64,000 nt of DNA from Sphingobium trunci (lineage in GTDB: Bacteria; Pseudomonadota; Alphaproteobacteria; Sphingomonadales; Sphingomonadaceae), in the NCBI RefSeq assembly GCF_022664535.1, contig NZ_JAKUJY010000007.1:62001-126000 (forward strand), written 5' to 3'. Positions 29,107 through 36,701 of the stretch are shown piece after piece (position 1 is the first letter of the stretch; every line of letters starts with the position of its first letter). Made by a program: the position numbers and the translations under genes. A model generated the notes under the pieces. It was not told the origin of the DNA, ran no database searches, and saw nothing but the letters and a program-made list of their open reading frames with translations.

Positions 29107-30159
29107 ATGCCTCTTCTTCAAGCCAGCAAGGTCTACAAGCCCTTCGAATATCCCTGGGCCTATGAGTTCTGGAAGCGCCAGCAGCAGCTCCACTGGCTGC
29201 CGGAGGAAGTGCCGCTGGGCGAGGATTGCCGCGACTGGGCGCAGAAGCTCTCCGACCATGAACGCAATCTGCTGACCCAGATTTTCCGCTTCTTCACCCA
29301 GGCCGACGTGGAGGTGCAGGACTGCTACCACGACAAATATGGCCGCGTGTTCAAGCCGACCGAAATCAAGATGATGCTGACCGCCTTCAGCAACATGGAA
29401 ACGGTCCACATCGCGGCCTACAGCCACCTGCTCGACACGATCGGCATGCCCGAAACCGAATATTCGGCCTTCATGCAATATAAGGAGATGAAGGACAAAC
29501 ACGACTATCTGGCGCAATTCGGCGTCGACACGGACGAGGATATCGCCAAGACGCTGGCCATGTTCGGCGGCTTCACCGAAGGGCTGCAACTCTTCGCCAG
29601 CTTCGCCATGCTGATGAACTTCCCGCGCTTCAACAAGATGAAGGGCATGGGCCAGATCGTCAGCTGGTCGGTCCGCGACGAGACGCTGCACTGCGAAGGC
29701 ATCGTCCGCCTGTTCCACGCCTTCGTGAAGGAACGCGACTGCCTGACCGCCTCGGTCAAGGACGACATCATGGACATGTGCCAGAAGACGGTGCGGATCG
29801 AGGACGCCTTCATCGACCTCGTCTTCGAAATGGGTCCGGTGCCGGGCATGACGCCCAAGGACATCAAGAAATATGTCCGCTACATCGCCGACTGGCGCCT
29901 TGGGCAACTGGGCCTGAAACCCATCTACATGATCGACGAGCACCCGCTCCCCTGGCTGACCCCGCTGCTGAACGGCGTCGAGCACGCCAATTTCTTCGAA
30001 ACCCGCGCGACGGAATATTCGAAGGCGGCCACCCGCGGCCAGTGGAACGACGTATGGGACGCCTTCGACCGCCGCACCAAACTCAAGAGCAGCACCGCCG
30101 CCAACGCCGACGAAAGCGACCCGGACATGTTCAAGGCAGCGGGCATCGCGGCGGAGTAA
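29107..30159 (+). CDS. nrdB: Ribonucleoside-diphosphate reductase beta subunit
   Basis: Radical-generating small subunit of class I ribonucleotide reductase. 350 residues, ferritin-like helices. Metal ligands and radical site: NMETVHIAAYSHL supplies Glu98, His101 and Tyr105 (the tyrosyl-radical position), FGGFTEG a second glutamate, and SWSVRDETLHCEG a glutamate/histidine pair. There is no N-terminal ATP-cone. ATG follows GGAG at 29096-29099, which is shared with the end of the DUF559 frame, so the insertion left nrdB translation intact. Confidence 0.96.
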   Translation: MPLLQASKVYKPFEYPWAYEFWKRQQQLHWLPEEVPLGEDCRDWAQKLSDHERNLLTQIFRFFTQADVEVQDCYHDKYGRVFKPTEIKMMLTAFSNMETVHIAAYSHLLDTIGMPETEYSAFMQYKEMKDKHDYLAQFGVDTDEDIAKTLAMFGGFTEGLQLFASFAMLMNFPRFNKMKGMGQIVSWSVRDETLHCEGIVRLFHAFVKERDCLTASVKDDIMDMCQKTVRIEDAFIDLVFEMGPVPGMTPKDIKKYVRYIADWRLGQLGLKPIYMIDEHPLPWLTPLLNGVEHANFFETRATEYSKAATRGQWNDVWDAFDRRTKLKSSTAANADESDPDMFKAAGIAAE

Positions 30160-30169
30160 GATATGAGAC

Positions 30170-30204
30170 GGCAAGTGTGGATTACCGATAAATCCGCATT
30201 TGCC
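30170..30204 (+). terminator. Strong hairpin after nrdB
   Basis: GGCAAGTGTGGATT (30170-30183) pairs fully with AATCCGCATTTGCC (30191-30204) when two G-U pairs are allowed: a 14-bp stem with a 7-base loop, starting 11 bases after the nrdB stop. There is no T-run, so it may stop transcription only with Rho, or protect the mRNA 3' end. Confidence 0.5.
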
Positions 30205-30241
30205 GATTGATCCGAGAATCCTGTTCTGCCAAGATCTTCTT

Positions 30242-30889
30242 ATGTTCCCTGAAAGCGATCTGCTCGAAGCCCATGCCGATCTCCTGCGAGCCGCCAGGGG
30301 ACAGAAATTTGGGACTATCCTTGCTGACCCTCCATGGCAGTTCCAGAATCGGACTGGTAAGGTCGCACCGGAGCATAAGCGGCTCAATCGCTATGGCACC
30401 ATGACGCTAGATGAAATCTGCGCTTTGCCTGTCGCACAGATTGCTGACGAACCATCTCATTTGTACCTGTGGGTGCCCAACGCACTGCTACCGGAAGGCA
30501 TGCAGGTAATGAATGCGTGGGGGTTTCGATACATCTCCAATCTCGTTTGGCACAAGGTCCGCAAGGATGGCGGATCGGACGGGCGCGGCGTCGGTTTCTA
30601 CTTCCGCAACGTCACCGAACTGCTGCTCTTCGGAGTGCGCGGGAAGAATGCCCGCACCCTTGCGCCCGGCCGCAGTCAGGTCAACATGATCCAGACACGC
30701 AAACGCGAACATAGTCGCAAACCTGATGAGCAATATGATATTATCGAGGCCTGCTCATGGGGACCGCGGCTTGAAATGTTCAGTAGGGGCGCACGCAAGG
30801 GATGGGACGTGTGGGGCAATCAAGCCGACGAAAGCTATAAGCCGACATGGGAAACTTATAGCTACAACAGTGCTGTTGCTGCCGAATAG
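30242..30889 (+). CDS. MT-A70 family DNA adenine methyltransferase
   Basis: A 215-residue N6-adenine methyltransferase of the MT-A70 family. The catalytic motif DPPW is in ILADPPWQF (about residue 27), followed by RYGTMTLDEICALP, YLWVPNALLPEG, NLVWHKV and the SAM-motif region VTELLLFGVRGK. An alternative TTG start at 30200 lies inside the nrdB hairpin and is unlikely. GC content is lower than in the neighbouring genes. Its TAG abuts (TAGCTA) the stop of a BglII-family endonuclease gene on the other strand, which makes it the likely protective half of a restriction-modification pair. Confidence 0.88.
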   Translation: MFPESDLLEAHADLLRAARGQKFGTILADPPWQFQNRTGKVAPEHKRLNRYGTMTLDEICALPVAQIADEPSHLYLWVPNALLPEGMQVMNAWGFRYISNLVWHKVRKDGGSDGRGVGFYFRNVTELLLFGVRGKNARTLAPGRSQVNMIQTRKREHSRKPDEQYDIIEACSWGPRLEMFSRGARKGWDVWGNQADESYKPTWETYSYNSAVAAE

Positions 30890-31535
30890 CTAGTTTTCAT
30901 CAGGTTTCTTTTGCGCCTCGGCGATTTGTTGTTCGGTTGGTGGACCATCATCGACATAGAGTTCTGGCTTGATCGCAAAGGTCAGGATTGGGCAGCCACC
31001 ACCTCCACCGCCTTCAATTCGTGGCCAGAGCTTTTCATGATGGGTAGTTGATGACCCGTATGATGCTCCCTTGCCAAGCGATTTGAAAATTGTTTGCAAT
31101 TCTGTGGCGCGGGTAATGACAACACCTACGTCAATGGCGCGAAGGTCGAATAGCAGGCGAAAGTTGTTAAGATCCCTGTCGAAAAAAAGGATCCTTGTTG
31201 TTCCATTCCACTTCTAACGCGACCCGGCCTTTCAGACAGTCGATTTTGTGGGTCGGGCTTTCAAACAGATCATTGTCGATCTTTATCGCAGTCTGAAACT
31301 GCTTTTCCTGCCATCCTCGACGATAAAAGCCGCCATCAATCTGGTTGGCAATAGGGGATTTTCGTCCACCCGCTGCCTGAATCTCGGATCGAGGTAGTCG
31401 AAAATCTCGAAGAACTTCAATGATTTCCTGCCATTCACCCGGACATGCCGTGGCTAAAACTCCCGTTGCATTTCGCCATTCACGAACATGATAGCGCTGC
31501 TGTAAATCTTCGGGAACAAGATGGATGGTCGACAT
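30890..31535 (-). pseudogene. BglII-family type II restriction endonuclease, frameshifted
   Basis: Two minus-strand frames join into one endonuclease of about 215 residues (BglII is about 220). The first frame (start 31535) ends soon after RVALEVEWNNKDPFF. The second continues FDRDLNNFRLLFDL, GVVITRATELQTIFK and the Gly-run PRIEGGGGGGCP. The catalytic ExE/D core of the BglII/BstYI family is in ALEVEWNNKDPFFDRD. The break is in a run of seven A's (plus strand 31182-31188): six would restore DPFFDRDLNNF. It could be a sequencing error, a real inactivating mutation or a slippage switch. Cognate methyltransferase is tail-to-tail. Confidence 0.82.
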
Positions 31536-31615
31536 CAACGCTTGGTGCCTTACAGGGTGTAGAAAGGCAATGCTGCTATCCATTCTTTAATTATAATAGC
31601 TTATCCTCCCGTCCC

Positions 31616-31810
31616 ATGTTCGGCGTCCGCCTCTCCTCCCTTTTCACCAGCCGCTGGATGGCGCTGCTTTGGGCGGTGCTGGTGATCCTGACGGCGATCC
31701 AGTTCGTCGGCACCTCCGGCAAGGACGATGGCGCGGCGACCACCGCGCAGGGCGCGTCCGCCGACACCCTCACCGATCAGCAGAAGGCTGCGATCAACAG
31801 CGCCCTCTGA
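31616..31810 (+). CDS. Small single-span membrane protein
   Basis: A 64-residue protein with one hydrophobic segment (WMALLWAVLVILTAIQFVGT, about residues 14-33) and a polar Ala/Gln/Asp tail. No family recognised. ATG at 31616 begins just beyond the AT-rich, TATAAT-containing region (31590-31597) that also serves as the upstream region of the endonuclease gene. GC-rich codon use is like the core genes, so the cassette boundary probably lies just before it. Confidence 0.55.
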   Translation: MFGVRLSSLFTSRWMALLWAVLVILTAIQFVGTSGKDDGAATTAQGASADTLTDQQKAAINSAL

Positions 31811-31983
31811 CCGCGCGCCCGGCCGATCCTATTTCCTGTCCTACAGCCCCCCGGCTCTGCTATGCCGCGCGCGGCTCTTTCTCATGACGGCAACTATCGG
31901 AAAGTGGGCGTTTTTCCATGTCTCCATCGTGTCACCTATGTCACCCGGCCGGCGGTGGCGGACAGGCCGCAGCCTGACCGCCC

Positions 31984-32020
31984 CATGAACGCATTGTTTT
32001 GTTCCGTTCATGCAACGTTC
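31984..32020 (+). promoter_or_regulatory. Dyad plus LexA-like GTTC-N7-GTTC upstream of glycine-zipper gene
   Basis: CATGAACG (31984-31991) and CGTTCATG (32005-32012) form an 8-bp inverted repeat with a 13-base spacer. GTTCATGCAACGTTC (32006-32020) is also an exact GTTC-N7-GTTC. Either could be an operator for the gene that starts 54 bp downstream. Confidence 0.35.
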
Positions 32021-32073
32021 GGGCGCATGGGTCGTTCTGCACCCATCGAAGAAACGAACCGAAGGAGTCAGAG

Positions 32074-32574
32074 ATGAAATCCACCCTGAAAGCCGCCTTC
32101 GCCGCCCTTTCGCTGGGCGCCGTGACCCTGAGCGCAGCCCCCGCCGCCGCCGATCCGCCGCCCTGGGCGGGCCACGGCCGGGGCCATGGTGACGACGACT
32201 GGAAGCATGGCGGGCGCCACGACAATGGCCGCCACGAAGGCTGGCGCCGCCCCGGCGGAGTCGTCTACAGCTATGACTGGAACCGCCCGGACCCGCGCTA
32301 CGGCCGCTATTACCGCCCCGACCGCTATTATCGCGGCGGCTATGAACCGATCCGCGTCACCCGCGAAACCCGCATCTATCGCGGCTATGACGACCGCTAT
32401 TATTGCCGCCGCTCGGACGGCACCACTGGCCTGATCGTCGGCGCGGCGCTGGGCGGCCTGATCGGCAGCCAGATCGACCGCGGCCGCTCGAACACCGCGG
32501 GCATCCTGATCGGCGGCGGCGCGGGCGCGCTGCTCGGCCGCGAAATCGACCGCGGCAGCCTCAACTGCCGCTGA
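32074..32574 (+). CDS. Secreted glycine-zipper 2TM protein, RcnB-like N-terminal region
   Basis: A 166-residue envelope protein. Signal peptide ends near ALSAAPAAA (about residue 26). The middle is rich in His/Gly/Arg/Tyr (GHGRGHGDDDWKHGGRH, RYGRYYRPDRYYRGG). The C-terminal part is a glycine-zipper hairpin (TGLIVGAALGGLIGSQID and GILIGGGAGALLGREID). Start at 32074 follows GAAGGAG. It probably sits in or on the outer membrane; function unknown. Confidence 0.78.
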   Translation: MKSTLKAAFAALSLGAVTLSAAPAAADPPPWAGHGRGHGDDDWKHGGRHDNGRHEGWRRPGGVVYSYDWNRPDPRYGRYYRPDRYYRGGYEPIRVTRETRIYRGYDDRYYCRRSDGTTGLIVGAALGGLIGSQIDRGRSNTAGILIGGGAGALLGREIDRGSLNCR

Positions 32575-32620
32575 CGGAAGGCGGGGGAGGGGCCTTGCCT
32601 CTCCCCTCGCTCAACCCGCC

Positions 32621-33190
32621 CTAGCACCAGGGATGCCGCGCCCCATCCCATTCGCGCGCCAGGCCTTCCGCGACCAGCATTTCCCCGATCGACCGCCCGC
32701 CCCGCGTCACCACGCGCAGCGCCCGCCCATAGCGATCCCGGTCCCGGTCCCCGCTCTCCAGCGAAAAGGGGCCTGCGTTCATCAGCGCCTGCAACCGCTG
32801 CGTCGCCCGCGCGCCGAGCGCCGCTTCCTCAGCGCAGCGCGGCGGATGGGTCTCCGGCGCGTCGATATCCATCACCCGCACCTTCTGCCCCTGGAACCAG
32901 AAGGTATCGCCATCGACCACGCAATTGGTCCCGCCGCCCGTGTGGCAAAAGCCGAACTGCGCCGACAGGCGATCGCTGGCCACCGGCGCCACCGCATCCC
33001 GCCGCGTGAAGCGCTCCACCGCATCCGGCCCGAACCAGCCCAGCACGCCGCCGGTCAGCACCCCGCCAGCCACCAGAACCCCGAAGGAAGGCCCTTTGCG
33101 CCGCTTCCGCCGCAACCGGGCCTCGCCCGCCCGCCGCGCCTCATATCGCCACGCCCGCTGGGCGCGTTCCTTGTCCGTCATGCGCTTCAT
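32621..33190 (-). CDS. Membrane-anchored thermonuclease (SNase-like) protein
   Basis: A 189-residue protein with a basic cytoplasmic start, a membrane segment (FGVLVAGGVLTGGVLGWF, about residues 35-52) and a C-terminal staphylococcal-nuclease OB fold: CVVDGDTFWFQGQKVRVMDIDAPETH carries the first catalytic arginine/aspartates, and SGDRDRDRYGRALRVVTRGGRSIGEMLV the later arginine/glutamate region. Starts at 33190 or 33181 are both possible. Substrate unproven. Confidence 0.82.
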   Translation of the reverse strand: MKRMTDKERAQRAWRYEARRAGEARLRRKRRKGPSFGVLVAGGVLTGGVLGWFGPDAVERFTRRDAVAPVASDRLSAQFGFCHTGGGTNCVVDGDTFWFQGQKVRVMDIDAPETHPPRCAEEAALGARATQRLQALMNAGPFSLESGDRDRDRYGRALRVVTRGGRSIGEMLVAEGLAREWDGARHPWC

Positions 33191-33243
33191 GACCCGGCGA
33201 TAGCGGAATCGGGCCGCCCCGTCTCGCGCCAAAGCCCCTCAAT

Positions 33244-33257
33244 TTGACCCCGATCAA
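33244..33257. promoter_or_regulatory. FNR/FixK-type box upstream of truncated hemoglobin
   Basis: TTGACCCCGATCAA matches TTGAT-N4-ATCAA at 9 of 10 positions (C for T at position 5). It lies 54 bp before the globin start codon, a sensible place for an oxygen-responsive activator or repressor. Confidence 0.6.
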
Positions 33258-33310
33258 TGACAGCCGCGGCTCACCCGCCACCCTGGCCCGGACCCAGCAG
33301 GAGCCGCCTC

Positions 33311-33703
33311 ATGCCCACCCCCTACGACCGTATCGGCGGCGAACCGACCATCGCCGCCATCGCCAACCGCTTTTACGACCTGATCGGGCAGGACCCGGCC
33401 TATGCCGGCCTGCGCGCTCTCCACGCCGCCGATCTGGCCCCGGTCCGCCACGGCCTTGCTCGCTTCCTCGCCGGCTGGGCGGGCGGCCCCCGCGACTGGT
33501 TCGAACGCGGCCAGTGCGTCATGTCGCTCCACCGCGCCTTCCCGATCACCCCGGCGCTGGCCGATCAATGGGCGAGCGCCATGACCCGCGCCATCGCCGC
33601 GCAACCCGGCCTCGACCCGCAACTCGCCCACGCGATGAGCGACGCCCTCGGCCATATGGCGCGCGGGATGATCAACCTGTCGCTGGAACAAAGCGCCGCC
33701 TAG
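33311..33703 (+). CDS. Group II truncated hemoglobin
   Basis: A 130-residue globin of the 2-on-2 type. PTPYDRIGGEPTIAAIANRFYDLI opens helices A-B; the proximal histidine is likely in MSLHRAFPIT, and the group II tryptophan in LAGWAGGPRDWF. Such proteins bind O2 or NO and are linked to nitrosative or oxygen stress. ATG at 33311 follows CAGGAG. The upstream FNR-like box suggests oxygen control. Confidence 0.85.
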   Translation: MPTPYDRIGGEPTIAAIANRFYDLIGQDPAYAGLRALHAADLAPVRHGLARFLAGWAGGPRDWFERGQCVMSLHRAFPITPALADQWASAMTRAIAAQPGLDPQLAHAMSDALGHMARGMINLSLEQSAA

Positions 33704-33743
33704 GTGACCCGGTGCAGGGCCATGCGCTGGATCAGTTTACGCC

Positions 33744-34064
33744 CTAATCCTCATCCTCGGTCGGACCGAGACTGTCCTCCTCATCGTCCATCTGCGGCTC
33801 CCCGGCAAAGGCATCGGTGTCGATCCGCCCCGACCGGTTCATCTCCTCCATCCTCTCGACCAGATCGGGCGTGTCGTCGGGCAGGATCTGCGCGGGGTTC
33901 GCCTTGCCGCCGCGCTCGCTGTCCTCGCTGAGGTCGGTCCTGCCCAACCGGGCGTCGTCGGCCACGTCCTGCGCCTGGGTACCGGCTTCGGCCTGTTCGC
34001 TATTCTCCTCGTCCGGGTCGGGCAGCGGGTCGGGGGGCAGGTGGTCGGGGTCGGGCTTTTCCAT
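33744..34064 (-). CDS. Highly acidic, probably disordered protein
   Basis: A 106-residue protein dominated by Asp, Glu, Pro and Gln (LPPDPLPDPDEENSEQAEAG, final EDSLGPTEDED), with no hydrophobic core and no cysteine. Start at 34064 follows GGAG. Similar short acidic proteins occur in sphingomonads without assigned function; real coding is supported by the ribosome site, length and strong third-position G/C. Confidence 0.6.
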   Translation of the reverse strand: MEKPDPDHLPPDPLPDPDEENSEQAEAGTQAQDVADDARLGRTDLSEDSERGGKANPAQILPDDTPDLVERMEEMNRSGRIDTDAFAGEPQMDDEEDSLGPTEDED

Positions 34065-34195
34065 GGCATGTCTCCTTCGCTGCCCCAACGGCCCAGCGGT
34101 CCCGCCCGTTCCCGCGCCGCAAAAGCCTCTGGACAGCACTCCCCCGACCGGGCAAGAGCCGCGCGATCCCTTTCGCATCGCACAAAGGTATTTCC

Positions 34196-34576
34196 ATGCC
34201 CCGCCAGCTCATTTCGTCCGGCTCGCCTTTCGAGGCGCAGGTCGGCTATTCGCGCGCCGTCGTCCAGGGCGACTGGTGCTTCGTCGCCGGGACCACCGGG
34301 ACCGACCCTGAAACCAAGGCCATGCCGGAATCCGTCGTCGACCAGGGCAGGAACGCGCTGAAGGTCATCGGCAAGGCGCTGGAGGAGGCCGGCTTTTCCT
34401 TCGCCGACGTGGTCCGCGTGACCTATTACATCACCGATCCCGCCTATTGGGACGTGCTGGGCGAAGCGACCGCGCCGGTGTTCGGAGAGATCCGCCCCGC
34501 CGCAAGCTGCATCGTCACCGGCCTCATCAAGCCTGAGATGAAGATCGAGATCGAAGTCACCGCCTACCGCGGTTAA
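34196..34576 (+). CDS. RidA family protein
   Basis: A 126-residue protein of the YjgF/RidA family, which hydrolyses reactive enamine/imine intermediates. Conserved parts: GYSRAVVQGDWCFVAGTTG near the N-terminus, NALKVIGKALEEAG, and the active-site stretch RPAASCIVTGLIKPEMKIEIEV with the usual arginine. It forms a short tandem with the ArsC-like gene 16 bases downstream. Confidence 0.9.
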   Translation: MPRQLISSGSPFEAQVGYSRAVVQGDWCFVAGTTGTDPETKAMPESVVDQGRNALKVIGKALEEAGFSFADVVRVTYYITDPAYWDVLGEATAPVFGEIRPAASCIVTGLIKPEMKIEIEVTAYRG

Positions 34577-34592
34577 TTTTGGGGATAAGCCC

Positions 34593-34949
34593 ATGCTTAC
34601 CATGTACGGCATCAAGAATTGCGACACGATCAAGAAGGCGCGCAACTTCCTCGACAATAGCGGCAAGGCCTACAGCTTCCACGACTATAAGGTGTCGGGC
34701 GTCGACAAGGCGAAGCTGGAGGAATGGGTGATGGAACATGGCTGGGAAACCATCCTCAACCGTTCCGGCACCACCTTCAAGGCGCTGGACGCGGGCGACA
34801 AGGCGCATATCGACGCGGAAAAGGCGATCCTGCTGATGAGCGCCAACCCCTCGATGATCAAGCGCCCGATCCTGGACCTGGGCGACCGCACCATCGTGGG
34901 TTTCAAGGCGACCACCTATGAAGACGCTCTGGAGGGCGTGAAGGCATGA
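34593..34949 (+). CDS. ArsC/Spx-fold protein (YffB-like)
   Basis: A 118-residue thioredoxin-fold protein of the ArsC family. MYGIKNCDTIKKAR supplies the single N-terminal cysteine (Cys8); the RPILDLGDRTIVGF stretch matches the C-terminal signature. It lacks other ars genes nearby and resembles YffB more than a dedicated arsenate reductase. ATGA overlap with the next gene implies coupled translation. Confidence 0.85.
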   Translation: MLTMYGIKNCDTIKKARNFLDNSGKAYSFHDYKVSGVDKAKLEEWVMEHGWETILNRSGTTFKALDAGDKAHIDAEKAILLMSANPSMIKRPILDLGDRTIVGFKATTYEDALEGVKA

Positions 34950-35998
34950 AGGGGGGGAGGATGCTCCGAACCGCTGCCATCCTCCTCCTGACCCTTTTTA
35001 CGGTGGCGACCCTGATGCCCGAGGCCAGAGCCGAGCCTTTCATCATCGCCCATCGCGGCGCCAGCGGCGAGCGGCCCGAACATACGCTCGCCGCCTATGA
35101 ACGCGCGATCGACGAGGGCGCCGACTATATCGAACCCGATCTGGTGCTCACCAGGGACGGCGTCCTCGTCGCCCGACATGAAAATGAGATAGGCGGCACC
35201 ACCGACGTCGCGGACCATCCCGAATTTGCCGACCGCAAGACGACCAAGACCATCGACGGCCAGTCCGTCACCGGCTGGTTCACCGAGGATTTCACCCTGG
35301 CCGAACTGCGCACCCTGCGCGCCCGCGAGCGGCTGCCGCAGCTTCGCCCGGCCAACAGCCGCTTCGATACGCTCTACCCGATCCCGACCTTCGAGGAGAT
35401 ATTGAAGCTGGTCCGCGCCAAGGAGGCCGAAACCGGCCGCCGCATCGGCCTTTATCCCGAAACCAAGCACCCCGGCTATTTCGCGAAGCTCGGCCTGCCG
35501 CATCAGGCGCCGCTGCTCGAACTGCTGGGCAAATATGGCTATCAGACGGAGGCCGACCCGGTCTTCATCCAGTCCTTCGAGGTCGGCAATCTGAAGGCGA
35601 TCCGCGCCGTCTCCCGCCTGCGCCTGATCCAGCTTGTCGACAGCCAGGGCGGCCCGGCGGACGAACCGGGCACCAGCTATGCCGACATGCTGACGATAGA
35701 GGGGTTGAAGCAGGTAGCGGACTATGCCGACGGCATCGGCCCCGCGGCGGCGATGGTGCTGGCGCCCGAAGGGGCGACCGACCTTGTCGGCCGCGCCCAT
35801 GATGCGGGGCTGCAGGTCCATGTCTGGACGCTGCGGATGGAGAACAGCTTCCTGCCCGCCGCCTTCCAGCGCCCCGACGATCCGCAGGGCAGGGGCGACT
35901 TTGCCGGCTATGTCCAGGCGGTCGCGCGCACCGGCGTCGATGCCCTGTTCAGCGATTTTCCGAAACAGGCGCGGGCCGCGCTTACCCCTGCGCCCTGA
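34946..35998 (+). CDS. glpQ: Glycerophosphodiester phosphodiesterase, exported
   Basis: Hydrolyses glycerophosphodiesters to glycerol-3-phosphate and an alcohol. 350 residues with a signal peptide ending near ARAEP (about residue 27). TIM-barrel motifs IIAHRGASGERPEHTLAAY (about 31-49), GADYIEPDLVLTRDGVLVARHE and GLYPETKHP match the periplasmic GlpQ type. The start overlaps the previous stop (ATGA); MLRT five codons in is an alternative. The glpD gene at the right edge may use its product. Confidence 0.92.
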   Translation: MKGGRMLRTAAILLLTLFTVATLMPEARAEPFIIAHRGASGERPEHTLAAYERAIDEGADYIEPDLVLTRDGVLVARHENEIGGTTDVADHPEFADRKTTKTIDGQSVTGWFTEDFTLAELRTLRARERLPQLRPANSRFDTLYPIPTFEEILKLVRAKEAETGRRIGLYPETKHPGYFAKLGLPHQAPLLELLGKYGYQTEADPVFIQSFEVGNLKAIRAVSRLRLIQLVDSQGGPADEPGTSYADMLTIEGLKQVADYADGIGPAAAMVLAPEGATDLVGRAHDAGLQVHVWTLRMENSFLPAAFQRPDDPQGRGDFAGYVQAVARTGVDALFSDFPKQARAALTPAP

Positions 35999-36050
35999 AA
36001 CCGGCGTCCCATGACTTGTCAAATCTCCGGCGGGAGCGAATAACAGTCCC

Positions 36051-36476
36051 ATGCTCTCGCAGAAGACCCGTTACGCCATCCGCGCCCTCCAGCATCTCGC
36101 AGACCGCTACCGCCAGGGGCCGGTGCCCCTGAACGAGATCGCCACGCGGCAGAATATCCCGTCCAAATTCCTGACGGTGATCCTGTCAGAACTGGCGCGC
36201 GAGGGGCTGGTGGCGACCCAGCGCGGACGCGACGGCGGCTATTGGCTGGCGCTGGCGCCGGTCGACATCAGCTATGGCGACATCGTGCGGCTGACGCGCG
36301 GGTCGCTGGCGCTCACCCCCTGCGCCAGCCGTTTCGCGCATGAAACCTGCACCAACTGCCTGCCCGAATCGGAATGCCGCCTGCATCGCGTGATGCTGCG
36401 CGTGCGCGACGAAACGGCCAAGGTGCTCGACAGCATCAGCCTGGCCGAGCCCTTCGCGACCGAAGACGCCGGCTAG
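36051..36476 (+). CDS. Rrf2 family transcriptional regulator with four cysteines
   Basis: A 141-residue winged-helix repressor. MLSQKTRYAIRALQHLA and PSKFLTVILSELAREGLV are the DNA-binding domain. Cys91, Cys100, Cys103 and Cys109 (TPCASRFAHETCTNCLPESEC) could hold an Fe-S cluster as in IscR, NsrR or RirA; the spacing is closest to the RirA/NsrR style but the exact sensor role is inferred. The TAG stop codon is formed by the end of the repeat at 36473. Confidence 0.85.
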   Translation: MLSQKTRYAIRALQHLADRYRQGPVPLNEIATRQNIPSKFLTVILSELAREGLVATQRGRDGGYWLALAPVDISYGDIVRLTRGSLALTPCASRFAHETCTNCLPESECRLHRVMLRVRDETAKVLDSISLAEPFATEDAG

Positions 36477-36630
36477 AGCATTTTCGAAGCGGGTGGCATC
36501 ACCTGCTGGCTCGGAAAATGCGGAAAACAAGGACAAATAGACCATGATCCGATTCAATTCGATCGGATCATGGTCCAGAGCGATTTCCAGTCAGATGGCA
36601 TCATCTGACGGTTAAGAAACCGCTCTAGCT
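36473..36630 (+). repeat. Intergenic repeat element bounded by CTAGAGC / GCTCTAG (copy 1)
   Basis: A 158-bp segment with inverted ends CTAGAGC (36473-36479) and GCTCTAG (36624-36630). Internal stems: GCATTTTC with GAAAATGC (36478-36485 / 36514-36521); a 13-bp palindrome ACCATGATCCGAT / ATCGGATCATGGT; and TCAGATG-GCAT-CATCTGA. A second, diverged copy of its first 58 bases lies at 42299-42356. Confidence 0.75.
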
Positions 36631-36701
36631 CGATCGGCCCCGGGAACCCGGGCCGTCGGTCGGCACTTGCGCGCGGCCCGCAGCTTCGCCACATCGGCGG
36701 C

